From Acetomicrobium hydrogeniformans ATCC BAA-1850 (GTDB lineage Bacteria; Synergistota; Synergistia; Synergistales; Acetomicrobiaceae), in assembly GCF_000160455.2 (NCBI RefSeq), contig NZ_ACJX03000001.1, positions 1,870,001-1,934,000 of the forward strand: a stretch of DNA of 64,000 nucleotides, written 5' to 3'. The notes under the pieces are model-generated. The model was given only the letters and a program-made list of their open reading frames with translations. It was not told where the DNA came from and searched no databases. Within the stretch, counting starts at the first letter, position 1; every line of letters starts with the position of its first letter. Positions 17,365 through 26,124 of the stretch are shown piece after piece. A program made the position numbers and the translations under genes.

Positions 17365-18519
17365 ATGGCTGAGAAGGCAAAGTTATTTGAAATTGATAAC
17401 GAAAACCACAGTCGCAAATACAAGGAAGTAATTAAAGTAATTGGCGTTGGTGGGGGAGGTAACAACGCGTTAAATCATATTATTTCAAGTGGTCTCAAGG
17501 GAGTCGAGTTTATAGCCGCTAACACCGATGTAACTCAATTGGAGCAGAACCTGGCTGATATTAAAATAGTGCTTGGAGAGCAGTTGACGAGGGGGTTAGG
17601 TGCCGGTTCGGATCCTGAAATCGGTTTTAAGGCAGCCAAGGAATCCGCTGATGAATTAAAGGATATTTTACAAGGCGCCGACATGGTCTTTTTGACAGCA
17701 GGAATGGGGGGAGGAACGGGAACGGGCGCCTCTCCGGTCGTAGCGGAAACTGCAAAAGAAGTTGGTGCTCTTGTCGTTGCTGTAGTGACAAAGCCGTTTA
17801 TGTTCGAAGGCAAGAGGCGGCTTATGCAAGCTTTGGAAGGAATAAAGAATTTACAGGGCAAGGTGGACGCGCTCATCGTGATACCCAATGACAAACTGCT
17901 TGAAATATCCGACAAGAAGGTCGCAGTATTAGATTCCTTCAAACTTGCCGATGAGGTGCTGCGCCAGGCGGTTCAAGGGGTCACGGATCTAATATTGCGT
18001 CCCGGCTTAATTAATGTGGATTTTGCCGATGTTAGAGCTGTAATGAGCAATGCCGGATCCGCTATCATGGGCATTGGCGAGGCTACGGGCGAGAATCGGG
18101 CTATTACAGCTGCAAAGGCAGCCATAAACAGTCCTCTAATGGAGACTCCTATGCAGGGAGCAAAGGGCATTCTTTTTAACATTACCGGAGGCAACAACGT
18201 AGGTATTCACGAAATAAAAGAAGCAGCCCAGGTTATCACGGAAGCTGCTTCAGAGGATGCAATAATCATTTGGGGACACGTCTTGGATCCGGAAATGGAT
18301 GACAAGTTGCAAATTACTGTAATAGCTTCCGGCTTTGCTTCGACCCTTTCTCAGGGTGAAACCGGTAAGGGAAGGCCTACGCAGGGCAAAAGGAAATCTC
18401 GCGTCGACCTTGAGGAGGCCGAGGTTAAAATGCCGGAGGAAGATTTGTTTAGAATAAGCGGCGTTCAGATCGATACGTTCGATCTTCCAACAGTGGTCAG
18501 GAGGAAAAAGAAGGAATAA
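17365..18519 (+). CDS. ftsZ: Cell division protein FtsZ
   Basis: Tubulin-like GTPase that forms the cytokinetic ring. The protein has 384 residues with the tubulin signature GGGTGTG at 115-121, the N-terminal [14 protein letters not shown], and the T7-loop region [12 protein letters not shown] short linker is followed by the C-terminal conserved peptide [13 protein letters not shown], which binds FtsA. The ATG follows GGGGGAG. It closes the dcw cluster proper; the next gene starts three bases later. Confidence 0.98.
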   Translation: MAEKAKLFEIDNENHSRKYKEVIKVIGVGGGGNNALNHIISSGLKGVEFIAANTDVTQLEQNLADIKIVLGEQLTRGLGAGSDPEIGFKAAKESADELKDILQGADMVFLTAGMGGGTGTGASPVVAETAKEVGALVVAVVTKPFMFEGKRRLMQALEGIKNLQGKVDALIVIPNDKLLEISDKKVAVLDSFKLADEVLRQAVQGVTDLILRPGLINVDFADVRAVMSNAGSAIMGIGEATGENRAITAAKAAINSPLMETPMQGAKGILFNITGGNNVGIHEIKEAAQVITEAASEDAIIIWGHVLDPEMDDKLQITVIASGFASTLSQGETGKGRPTQGKRKSRVDLEEAEVKMPEEDLFRISGVQIDTFDLPTVVRRKKKE

Positions 18520-18522
18520 TAA

Positions 18523-20010
18523 GTGTCAAACGTAAATCTTGACGAAACGGTCCTTTTGGATATGCCCAGAGGAGGAGCACCCCTGTGGGCATATATATAT
18601 CCCAATACCTATAAAGTGGGCATGGCGAATTTGGGGTTTCACTATATATACGCAGCATTACAGAAAAGAGGCGTCGGGGTAGAACGTTTCTTTCTCGACA
18701 TGATGGAAAGATCTGTCGAGGGGCAGCGAAAGTTATCGGAGTTTTCTGTAATAACTGCGTCGGTTTCCTTTGAAACTGATTATATCAATGTTTTGAAAAT
18801 GTTGCGTTATAATAAAATACCGTTACATTGGCGCGATAGGGCCTCTATTGACGGCCCTGTTGTAGGAATCGGAGGAGCCGTGACATATATAAACCCGCTT
18901 CTTTTTTCGGCAGTAGCTGATTTCGTTTGCTTGGGCGACGGGGAAGTGGTTATAGATCATCTAGTAGCATCTATACGATCCTATATGCACCATGGCAACA
19001 AGAAAAAACTGTGGGATGACCTTTCTACATCCTCATCCATATATGTTCCGCCAATCCATAACCGTACAATTATATCAAAAAACGATACTTTAAACCGAAA
19101 AAGAGGAAGAGCAGAAGACCTTTCACAATCCATGGGACATAGCCTTTGGTTGACATCCAAGGCTGCCCTTGGAAGGACTTTACTTTTGGAATTGCAGCGA
19201 GGGTGTTTTAGAAATTGTCCATATTGCGTTGTACCTAATAATTTTGGAGAAGCGAGGTATAGATCGGCAGAAGACATAGCATCGTATATCTATGAATTTA
19301 AAGATTACGATAATTTTAACGTTGGACTGGTTACTCCTGAGGCTGGCGATCATCCCGAATTAGATTTCATTCTGGATGTTATTACAAAGGTTAAAAAGAA
19401 AGTCAGTTTTGCTTCTCTAAGGATAGATGCTTTGAGCGAAAAAGTTGTTGAGGCTATGGCAATGGGAGGAAAGAGAAGTATAACTATTGCACCTGAGGCC
19501 GGGAGCGATGATCTGAGAAGTTCGTTAAAAAAACGCTTTACCAATAAAGTTATAATTGAAAAGCTCGCAATGACTAACGAATATGGAATTAGTTCGATTA
19601 AAATGTATTTTATGCTGGGACTTCCCGATGAAAAGGATGACGACGTCAGAGCCATTGCGGAATTGACGAAAGAAATTTGGGAGCAGCTGAAATTAAAATC
19701 TACCATATCGATAAGTCCCTTTGTCCCAAAACCAGGCACTCCCTTTTCCGACCAGCCTTTTGTAGGAATAAAAGAGGGTCAGAGAAGATTAAAAATATTG
19801 AAAGAAAATTTAAAAGGCTTTGGTAAGGTAATAACGTTAAAATCTGTTGATTTTAAGGGTTCCTTTAAGGAATATGTGTTATCATGGTATGGTTTAACAG
19901 AGGCCGAAATGTCGATCGATGTCTTTGAAAAAAATAAAGATAATAGTTTCATTAATTTGCCGTTGTCAAGGGAAGATCAAAAAGAGCAATCGGCAATTCT
20001 TGGATTTTAG
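18523..20010 (+). CDS. Radical SAM protein with cobalamin-binding-like N-terminus
   Basis: Protein of 495 residues. C228, C232 and C235 in GCFRNCPYC form the C-x3-C-x2-C site for the 4Fe-4S cluster that cleaves SAM. The first 150 residues resemble a B12-binding-type Rossmann domain (YIYPNTYKVGMANLG, GIGGAVTYINP), as in the radical SAM families with that fold. Later segments ITIAPEAGSD and KMYFMLGLPDE are normal for the TIM-barrel core. The substrate is unknown. GTG start three bases after ftsZ makes co-transcription with ftsZ very likely; whether it matters for division cannot be told from sequence. Confidence 0.85.
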   Translation: MSNVNLDETVLLDMPRGGAPLWAYIYPNTYKVGMANLGFHYIYAALQKRGVGVERFFLDMMERSVEGQRKLSEFSVITASVSFETDYINVLKMLRYNKIPLHWRDRASIDGPVVGIGGAVTYINPLLFSAVADFVCLGDGEVVIDHLVASIRSYMHHGNKKKLWDDLSTSSSIYVPPIHNRTIISKNDTLNRKRGRAEDLSQSMGHSLWLTSKAALGRTLLLELQRGCFRNCPYCVVPNNFGEARYRSAEDIASYIYEFKDYDNFNVGLVTPEAGDHPELDFILDVITKVKKKVSFASLRIDALSEKVVEAMAMGGKRSITIAPEAGSDDLRSSLKKRFTNKVIIEKLAMTNEYGISSIKMYFMLGLPDEKDDDVRAIAELTKEIWEQLKLKSTISISPFVPKPGTPFSDQPFVGIKEGQRRLKILKENLKGFGKVITLKSVDFKGSFKEYVLSWYGLTEAEMSIDVFEKNKDNSFINLPLSREDQKEQSAILGF

Positions 20011-20043
20011 GACGACAGTCCATGCAAAAGGAGTGACAGTGAA

Positions 20044-20694
20044 ATGATGAAAAGAGACAGGCAAAAGGAGAAAAAGCAAAGCACTTTTTCTTTTGGCCAA
20101 ATAATGGTTCCTCTCATCGGGTTGGTGGCTATAGGGCTCTTATATCTTGGAGTAAAGATGTTTTTCTTCGCTCCTGTAAAAACGTTGTCGGAACAAGCAA
20201 CAGCTCCCAACGTTATAGATCAACCTGCAACCCCTAAATCCGAGGAGAAACCCCAGGTTTCTACTGCTTCTAAAGTAGCTAAACCCTCTGTTCCTATAGA
20301 AGAACCTTCTTTAAGACCTGAAAATAACGTTATTGCTACCCCTTCTTCCAGAGCGTCTACCGATAGCTCCACTGCATCGGTACAAGAATCTCAAACAGTT
20401 GCAAAACAGCAGCCGTCTCAATCTCAAACGTCTCAGCCGTCGGATCGTCAAATTTCCGATGGCGGTTGGGGAGTTCAGGTAGGTTCATTTGCCGAAAAAT
20501 GGAGAGCGGATGACGTCAAAAATAAACTTGAAACATCGGGATATCAAAATAAAGTGCGCATAATTGAAGCCGTTGTAAATGGTAAACGATACTATAGAGT
20601 ACAAGTTTACGCAGGCAAAGATAATTCCGATGCAAAGGAATTGGAAAAGAACCTTAAAGCCATGAATCTGCCTACGTTAATAGTAAAATATTAG
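20044..20694 (+). CDS. SPOR-domain membrane protein
   Basis: Protein of 216 residues. A charged N-terminus is followed by one membrane segment (about 20-42), a low-complexity Ser/Gln/Pro/Thr linker (about 50-140), and a C-terminal SPOR domain beginning at WGVQVGSFAEKWRADDVKNK. SPOR domains bind glycan strands stripped of stem peptides and gather at the septum, so a periplasmic division or wall role is likely. It follows the ftsZ-radical SAM pair in the same direction. The specific protein family beyond SPOR is not recognised. Confidence 0.85.
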   Translation: MMKRDRQKEKKQSTFSFGQIMVPLIGLVAIGLLYLGVKMFFFAPVKTLSEQATAPNVIDQPATPKSEEKPQVSTASKVAKPSVPIEEPSLRPENNVIATPSSRASTDSSTASVQESQTVAKQQPSQSQTSQPSDRQISDGGWGVQVGSFAEKWRADDVKNKLETSGYQNKVRIIEAVVNGKRYYRVQVYAGKDNSDAKELEKNLKAMNLPTLIVKY

Positions 20695-20714
20695 AATACA
20701 AATTAGAATACAAA
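20691..20714 (+). repeat. Exact 12-bp tandem duplication across a stop codon
   Basis: TTAGAATACAAA occurs twice in direct succession. The first copy contains the TAG stop of the SPOR-domain gene; the second lies just before the ribosome binding site of the next gene. Confidence 0.9.
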
Positions 20715-20725
20715 AGGAAGGTATC

Positions 20726-21970
20726 ATGTCGGGTTTTGTGGAAGAATTGTTGGAAAGATCCGAGGCGCTCAAGCTTGTATGCGATAGCTTGGGCTTTCCC
20801 TATAAAATGAGGACGAGGAGAGTGGACATCGACAACGCCTGTGGATTGCGTTTGGGGAAAGACCTGAAAGCTCCAGAACCACATCCTCCCTTTCCCAGGA
20901 GCCTCCGCGACGGATATGCCGTTAGAAGTGCTGATGTTATTGGTGCATCGCCCTCTTCGCCCGTTTTTTTAAGAAAGTGTGGCATTGTTCCTATGGGAGG
21001 AGTGGTTGAGGAGCCATTGCCTCATGAAGGTGCAATGCAAATTTTTACGGGTGGTATTCTACCCTGCAATGGAGATGCCGTGGTGATGCTGGAGGACACC
21101 GAAGAAAGCGGCCCATGGATCGAGGTAAGAAAAAGCGTAATGCCCGGAGAAAACATCATTTCCCGGGGAGAAGAGATAGCAACAAATGATGTTATAGCCG
21201 AAGTCGGAGACATTCTCGATTTTAAGAATATCCCGGCCGCCTGCGGTTTAGGTATTAGACAGATCGATGTAATTGATCTTGAAATTGGGATCCTCAGTAC
21301 AGGAGATGAAGTCGTTGATATATCTACAAATCCGCTTCCTCCCGGATGTGTAAGAGATGTCAATGGTGTTATGCTTCATCTTTTGTTAAAGCATTACGGA
21401 TTCCATTCTAGGTTTTTAGGGATAGTTCCCGACAATTTTCGTCGTCTTAAGGAATCTGTTGAAAATTCTTTAGAGAATTTTGACGTCATTATCTTGAGCG
21501 GTGGGTCCTCCGTTTCGAGTAGAGATTTTTGCTATGACGTAATCCAAAACCTGGGAGACCCCGGTTTAATCGTGAGAGGCATCAATATGAAGCCTGGCAA
21601 GCCCACCCTTATAGGAGGCATTAATAAAGAAGGATCATCAAAATTAGTCATCTCTCTACCGGGACATCCCTTGTCTTGCTCAGTAGTCGCCAGGGTTGTT
21701 TTGCTTCCATTGCTTGATATGATGATCGGGGGGACTCGCCTTTATGAGAAAAACTTTAAAATAATTAAACTTAAATGTCTTGATGATTTCATAAGTCGGA
21801 GTGGGGTGGAAGAGTATATACCTGTTTCATTAAAATTCGACGGCGTTGTACCTGTGAATTCTAAATCGGGCTACATATCTGCCTTGAAAAGGACAGCAGG
21901 ACTCGCTGTCTTGCCCATCAATAGGGAGACGACTAGAAAGGGAGAGGAGATAGAAGTTATTCTATGGTGA
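20726..21970 (+). CDS. moeA: Molybdopterin molybdotransferase MoeA
   Basis: Inserts molybdate or tungstate into adenylylated molybdopterin. The protein has 414 residues. RDGYAVRSAD near residue 60 and the G-A-M-QIFTGGILP stretch near 105 are MoeA hallmarks, the MoCF_biosynth core STGDEV lies near 193, and GGSSVSSRDF and LPGHPLSC follow. It starts behind AAAAGGAAGG and overlaps the second moeA by seven bases. Two MoeA paralogues in tandem are common in organisms that handle both molybdenum and tungsten; which metal each serves is not shown. Confidence 0.92.
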   Translation: MSGFVEELLERSEALKLVCDSLGFPYKMRTRRVDIDNACGLRLGKDLKAPEPHPPFPRSLRDGYAVRSADVIGASPSSPVFLRKCGIVPMGGVVEEPLPHEGAMQIFTGGILPCNGDAVVMLEDTEESGPWIEVRKSVMPGENIISRGEEIATNDVIAEVGDILDFKNIPAACGLGIRQIDVIDLEIGILSTGDEVVDISTNPLPPGCVRDVNGVMLHLLLKHYGFHSRFLGIVPDNFRRLKESVENSLENFDVIILSGGSSVSSRDFCYDVIQNLGDPGLIVRGINMKPGKPTLIGGINKEGSSKLVISLPGHPLSCSVVARVVLLPLLDMMIGGTRLYEKNFKIIKLKCLDDFISRSGVEEYIPVSLKFDGVVPVNSKSGYISALKRTAGLAVLPINRETTRKGEEIEVILW

Positions 21971-23877
21971 GAGAACATATATCCTTAAAAGAAGCTTGGG
22001 AATTATTAAAAGCACATTGGGGTAATCGGGATTTTCTAGTCAAAAATGTCCCCTTGTCGAAATCTCTTGGGGGATTGCTCGCAGAGGATATAGCGTCTCC
22101 TGTCAATGTGCCTCACTATCCGGCATCAGCGGTAGATGGATATGCTGTCTCTTCAGACTCTACGGCCAGGGCTACTGCGGCCACGCCTGTAGCGTTAAAT
22201 ACGGGACAATATCAATGGGTAAACACAGGCGCTTTTGTTCCGCCTCAATATGATTCGGTTGTGATGGTGGAGGATACATCTTTAAAAAATGATAACCTAT
22301 ATGTCTATATATCTGTTCCTCCCGGTGCAAATCTCAGGCCCATAGGTGAGGATATAGTAAAAGGACAAATTGTGGCCCATTTTGGCGATGAGGTAGATCC
22401 TAATTTAATGGCCCTATTTTATGCCGTGGGATTGCGAGAATTGCCCTTGCTTTCCAAGCCTAGGGCAATATTTATTCCAACGGGTGACGAGATCGTTCCA
22501 AGGAAACCCGAGGAAAGCCCCGATGGCTTGCCCCCCGGTAAAGTAATGGAAAGCAACTCGATAATGCTTGAGGGAATGTTTGAACAATGGAAAATCCCCT
22601 TCGTCGTTGGCCCTCACGTAAAAGATGACCCGGAAAAATTGAAGGAAGTTTTGGCGGATGCCGTAAACAAATATGATTTGGTTCTCATTGGCGCCGGTTC
22701 GGCCAAAGGGAAGAGGGATTTCACAGCAAATGTAATAGAGCAGGAAGGACAGCTTATCTTTCATTGGGTTTTAATGCGACCCGGAAGGCCAGCTTTGCTT
22801 GGTACAGTAAAAGACAAACCTGTGGTGGGAATGCCGGGGTTTCCGATGTCAACAATGGTTGTTGCCTGGAGCGTTGTCTATCCTTTGTTGCAATTGTTGA
22901 TGAAGGGAAATTTTGACGAGAATAAAATTTTGGACGAAGCCATGGTTGTAAGGGAAAAGTTAAGCCTGCCTCTTCTTATATCTCATTCATCCCCACAGGG
23001 GATAAGCGAATGGCTGAGAGTGAAGGTTGTCAAGCTAAGAGGCAAAAAGTACGCGTGGCCTATTTCCGGGGGATCAAGTTCCATGAGAGCGACAGCTGAT
23101 TCGGATGGTTTTGCTTTAATACCTCCAAAAATCTATGAATGTCCTAAAGGCAAGGAAATAGAAGTTAGGTTAACAAAAGAGGTCCTGTGGGAAAAGCGGG
23201 TTTTATTTCAAGGCTCCGATGACCCGGCAGTGGCCCAGTTGGTCTCATTTGTTAGAAAAAGAGGTGCTGATTTGGTAATTAGGTCTGTCGGAAGCTTGGG
23301 CGGATTGGCAGCATTAGCCAGAGGAGAAGCCCACCTTTCGGCAGCACACCTTCTGGATCCGAAAGATATGTCATACAACGATACTTATATAGCAAGTTTT
23401 AAGCCTATAAGCGATAAATGGAGGCGTTTTTTGCTTTTCTATCGTCAGCAGGGATTTATAGTAAAAAAGGGAAACCCGAAGAAGATAAGTTCCATCCAAG
23501 ATTTGGCACGTGGCGATGTGCGTATCGTCAATAGACAGCCGGGTGCAGGGACCAGAGTGTTGCTCGATTCGCTGTTGAGGGAAGAGGGAATAGAGAGTGC
23601 TTCCGTCAAAGGCTACGAGGATCAAACGATGACCCATCTCGATGCTTCCTGTAGGGTAGCCTGGGGAATGGCCGATGTCGCGCTTGGCATAAAATTTGCT
23701 GCTGATGCCCTAGGTTTGGATTTTATTCCGATTACTGAAGAACCTTACGAGCTTGTAATTCCTGAAGAGGAATTGACGCATCCCGGCATTGAGGCGCTCA
23801 TCGATTCCGTCAGCGATTCTAAATTTATAGAAAAGGTTAAGAGAATGGGGGGATACCGTTGGCCCTCAAGCTCATAG
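21964..23877 (+). CDS. MoeA fused to a periplasmic-binding-protein-like domain
   Basis: Protein of 637 residues. Residues 1 to about 405 are a complete MoeA: SAVDGYAVSSD, NTGAFVPPQYDSVVMVED, the MoCF core PTGDEIVP, GAGSAKGKRDF and MPGFPMS. From about 410 to the end follows a PBP-like domain of the kind found in some molybdopterin synthesis proteins, with FQGSDDPAVAQL, VNRQPGAGTRVLLDSLL and a C-terminal MADVALGIKFAA segment. This domain family resembles oxyanion or LysR-effector binding domains and is thought to bind molybdate or tungstate. It lies between moeA and moaA, overlapping both. Confidence 0.9.
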   Translation: MVREHISLKEAWELLKAHWGNRDFLVKNVPLSKSLGGLLAEDIASPVNVPHYPASAVDGYAVSSDSTARATAATPVALNTGQYQWVNTGAFVPPQYDSVVMVEDTSLKNDNLYVYISVPPGANLRPIGEDIVKGQIVAHFGDEVDPNLMALFYAVGLRELPLLSKPRAIFIPTGDEIVPRKPEESPDGLPPGKVMESNSIMLEGMFEQWKIPFVVGPHVKDDPEKLKEVLADAVNKYDLVLIGAGSAKGKRDFTANVIEQEGQLIFHWVLMRPGRPALLGTVKDKPVVGMPGFPMSTMVVAWSVVYPLLQLLMKGNFDENKILDEAMVVREKLSLPLLISHSSPQGISEWLRVKVVKLRGKKYAWPISGGSSSMRATADSDGFALIPPKIYECPKGKEIEVRLTKEVLWEKRVLFQGSDDPAVAQLVSFVRKRGADLVIRSVGSLGGLAALARGEAHLSAAHLLDPKDMSYNDTYIASFKPISDKWRRFLLFYRQQGFIVKKGNPKKISSIQDLARGDVRIVNRQPGAGTRVLLDSLLREEGIESASVKGYEDQTMTHLDASCRVAWGMADVALGIKFAADALGLDFIPITEEPYELVIPEEELTHPGIEALIDSVSDSKFIEKVKRMGGYRWPSSS

Positions 23878-24833
23878 ATAGGTTGGGAAGAAAACTGAAC
23901 TACGTGCGCATATCTGTCACCGACAGATGTAACTATCGCTGTCGGTATTGTATGCCTGAAGAAGGGGTAGAGTGGATACCCCATGATAAAATAATGACGT
24001 ATGAAGAGATACGATTGTTAATCCAACTTTTAATGGAACTCGGAGTCAAAAAAGTCAGGCTAACGGGAGGCGAGCCTTTCGTAAGAAAGGGTTTTGCGCA
24101 ATTATTACAAACCTTGCGCCAGTACTTTCCTGCGCTGGAGCTTGCAGTAACGACTAACGCTTCTCTGCTCTCAAAATATATAGATGAAATAAAAGATCTG
24201 GGAATAAGGCTGAACGTAAGTCTGGATACCCTCGATGCCGAAAAGTTCAGGTTCATAACAAGGATCGGGAATTTAAACGAAGTAATTGAGGGGATAACGC
24301 TATGGAGCTGTTTGAAATTGCCTTTAAAGATCAATACCGTTTTGATAAAAGGCTTCAACGAAGAGGAAGCAATGTCCTTGGCCGATTTTGCTAAAAAGAT
24401 TGGAGCTACCTTGAGGTTTATAGAATTCATGCCCCTCGATGAAGGATTGTGGTCTAGATATTCCTTTATTTCCGCTTCCACTATAGAAAATTCCCTTTTT
24501 ACATCCGGAGATTGGAAGATGGCGGAAGAAACTCCTTCGGCAACCGATGGGCCGGCGAAATATTACGTTAATTCGAAGACCGGGCAGAAAATAGGGATAA
24601 TAGCCGCGGTAACCCACCATTTTTGCGATAGCTGCAACCGGTTGCGTGTTACCGCGACAGGGGAGATAAAAAACTGTCTCTTCGCTGCCGGGGGATTCGA
24701 TTTACTCTCTCCATTAAGAAAGGGAGATTTAGAGGAAGTAAAACGCAGGATATTGATGGCTGCTTGGGAAAAACCCGCGAATTGGAAAAAGTTGGTCCCC
24801 GGAGACAGTCATATGTCCCAAATAGGAGGTTAA
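23859..24833 (+). CDS. moaA: GTP 3',8-cyclase MoaA
   Basis: Radical SAM enzyme that with MoaC turns GTP into cyclic pyranopterin monophosphate, the first step of molybdenum cofactor synthesis. The protein has 324 residues. The N-terminal cluster site is C24-x3-C28-x2-C31 in CNYRCRYC; the C-terminal cluster cysteines lie in FCDSCNRLRV and IKNC. It ends in the conserved Gly-Gly. TTG at 23859 follows GGGGGGA and overlaps the previous gene by 19 bases. Confidence 0.95.
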   Translation: MALKLIDRLGRKLNYVRISVTDRCNYRCRYCMPEEGVEWIPHDKIMTYEEIRLLIQLLMELGVKKVRLTGGEPFVRKGFAQLLQTLRQYFPALELAVTTNASLLSKYIDEIKDLGIRLNVSLDTLDAEKFRFITRIGNLNEVIEGITLWSCLKLPLKINTVLIKGFNEEEAMSLADFAKKIGATLRFIEFMPLDEGLWSRYSFISASTIENSLFTSGDWKMAEETPSATDGPAKYYVNSKTGQKIGIIAAVTHHFCDSCNRLRVTATGEIKNCLFAAGGFDLLSPLRKGDLEEVKRRILMAAWEKPANWKKLVPGDSHMSQIGG

Positions 24834-24836
24834 ACG

Positions 24837-25337
24837 ATGGGCTTTGTAACGCATCTGGACGATTCAGGCCATCCTATGATGGTAGATGTCGGTTCGAAAG
24901 ATCTTACTTCAAGAAGAGCTGTAGCCTGCGGTTGGATCATTTTGCCGAATAAAATATATAATATGGTTGATAAGGGCGATGTCCCAAAAGGCGATGTTTT
25001 AAAGGTCGCCGAACTTGCAGGCATAATGGCTGCCAAAAAGACTTGGGAGATAATTCCGCTGTGCCACAACTTAAGGTTGGATCATGTGAAGGTCCGGTGC
25101 GAATTGGATGAATTACGCCATGGCATAAAGGTAACGTCTGAAGTATCTGCCAGAGAAGTTACAGGCGTAGAGATGGAGGCATTGACGGCAGTTTCTGTAG
25201 CCCTTCTGACCATATATGACATGTGTAAAGGAATAGACAAGGGAATGCATTTTGAGGCAATACACTTGGTCGAAAAAAGCGGCGGCAAAAGCGGCAACTA
25301 CCTTTGGGAGGATAGGGAAAGTGCACAGGATGATTAA
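24837..25337 (+). CDS. moaC: Cyclic pyranopterin monophosphate synthase MoaC
   Basis: Partner of MoaA in making cyclic pyranopterin monophosphate. The protein has 166 residues with the conserved MVDVGSKDLTSRRAVA near the start, KKTWEIIPLCHNLRLDHV in the middle, and AREVTGVEMEALTAVS and YDMCKGID in the second half, all MoaC signatures. It starts three bases after moaA and overlaps the next gene by 17 bases. Confidence 0.95.
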   Translation: MGFVTHLDDSGHPMMVDVGSKDLTSRRAVACGWIILPNKIYNMVDKGDVPKGDVLKVAELAGIMAAKKTWEIIPLCHNLRLDHVKVRCELDELRHGIKVTSEVSAREVTGVEMEALTAVSVALLTIYDMCKGIDKGMHFEAIHLVEKSGGKSGNYLWEDRESAQDD

Positions 25338-26124
25338 GAAGAGACTGATAAGAATTTATGATGGCGAAAAGGACGTTACAATGGCATATCTTCATGTAGG
25401 TAATAAGAGAGAGACTATGGTCGATGGAATGGTAAAGAAGATTTTTATAACCGCTCCCATGCCTTTGTTGCCATTAAACGAGTCGGCTTTGACTTTGGTA
25501 CTATCTCATGGAGTCGAAGACAGCGAAAATCTCGTTTCCTTTGACAATGGAGAGGTTATCTTAAAGTTGCATAGCGACAATAAAGCTGAGATATTCAAGG
25601 GTGGATTTTTACGTCTATCTATGGAATATGACGAGTGGTTTCCCATCAACTTGGGGATTTTGACAGTCAGCGACAGAAGAAGTAAAGGGGAGTTAACAGA
25701 TACCTCTGGCCCATCCCTTGAGGAGAATTCTCAATCTATAGGTGCAGTGAGAAAAAAATACGATATAGTACCTGACGAAATAGAGGAAATACAGAGGGTT
25801 GTCCGGCATTGGTGTGATGATGTAGGGCTCGATTTAATTTTGATAACTGGGGGCACCGGTATCTCGCGAAGGGATGTGACTCCCGAGGCCATTTTAGAAA
25901 TATCGGACAAGATTATCTATGGTATAGGCGAGTATATGCGCTGGTCGACATCTTTAAACAATCCAATGTCCATCTTGAGCAGGGGAATGGCTGTAACGAG
26001 GGGAAAGACCGTTATAGTTGCCCTTCCCGGGAGTGAAAAAGGGGCGACAGAATGCTTCTCTGCCGTATCTCCCACCCTAAGGCACGCTGTGGAGGTGCTA
26101 ACAGACAGGCATGTCCAACATTGA
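25321..26124 (+). CDS. MogA/MoaB-type molybdopterin adenylyltransferase with extra N-terminal domain
   Basis: Protein of about 267 residues. From about residue 112 (FPINLGILTVSDRRSKGELTD) it is a standard MogA/MoaB domain with LITGGTGISRRDVTPEA and ALPGSEKGATECF; this domain adenylylates molybdopterin before metal insertion by MoeA. The first roughly 110 residues are not part of MogA. They end with AEIFKGGFLRLSMEYDEW, faintly like the end of a MOSC domain, but no catalytic cysteine motif is obvious, so a degenerate MOSC relation is only a guess. GTG 25321 has GGGAGGAT eight bases upstream; ATG 25330 is an alternative. Confidence 0.85.
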   Translation: MHRMIKKRLIRIYDGEKDVTMAYLHVGNKRETMVDGMVKKIFITAPMPLLPLNESALTLVLSHGVEDSENLVSFDNGEVILKLHSDNKAEIFKGGFLRLSMEYDEWFPINLGILTVSDRRSKGELTDTSGPSLEENSQSIGAVRKKYDIVPDEIEEIQRVVRHWCDDVGLDLILITGGTGISRRDVTPEAILEISDKIIYGIGEYMRWSTSLNNPMSILSRGMAVTRGKTVIVALPGSEKGATECFSAVSPTLRHAVEVLTDRHVQH

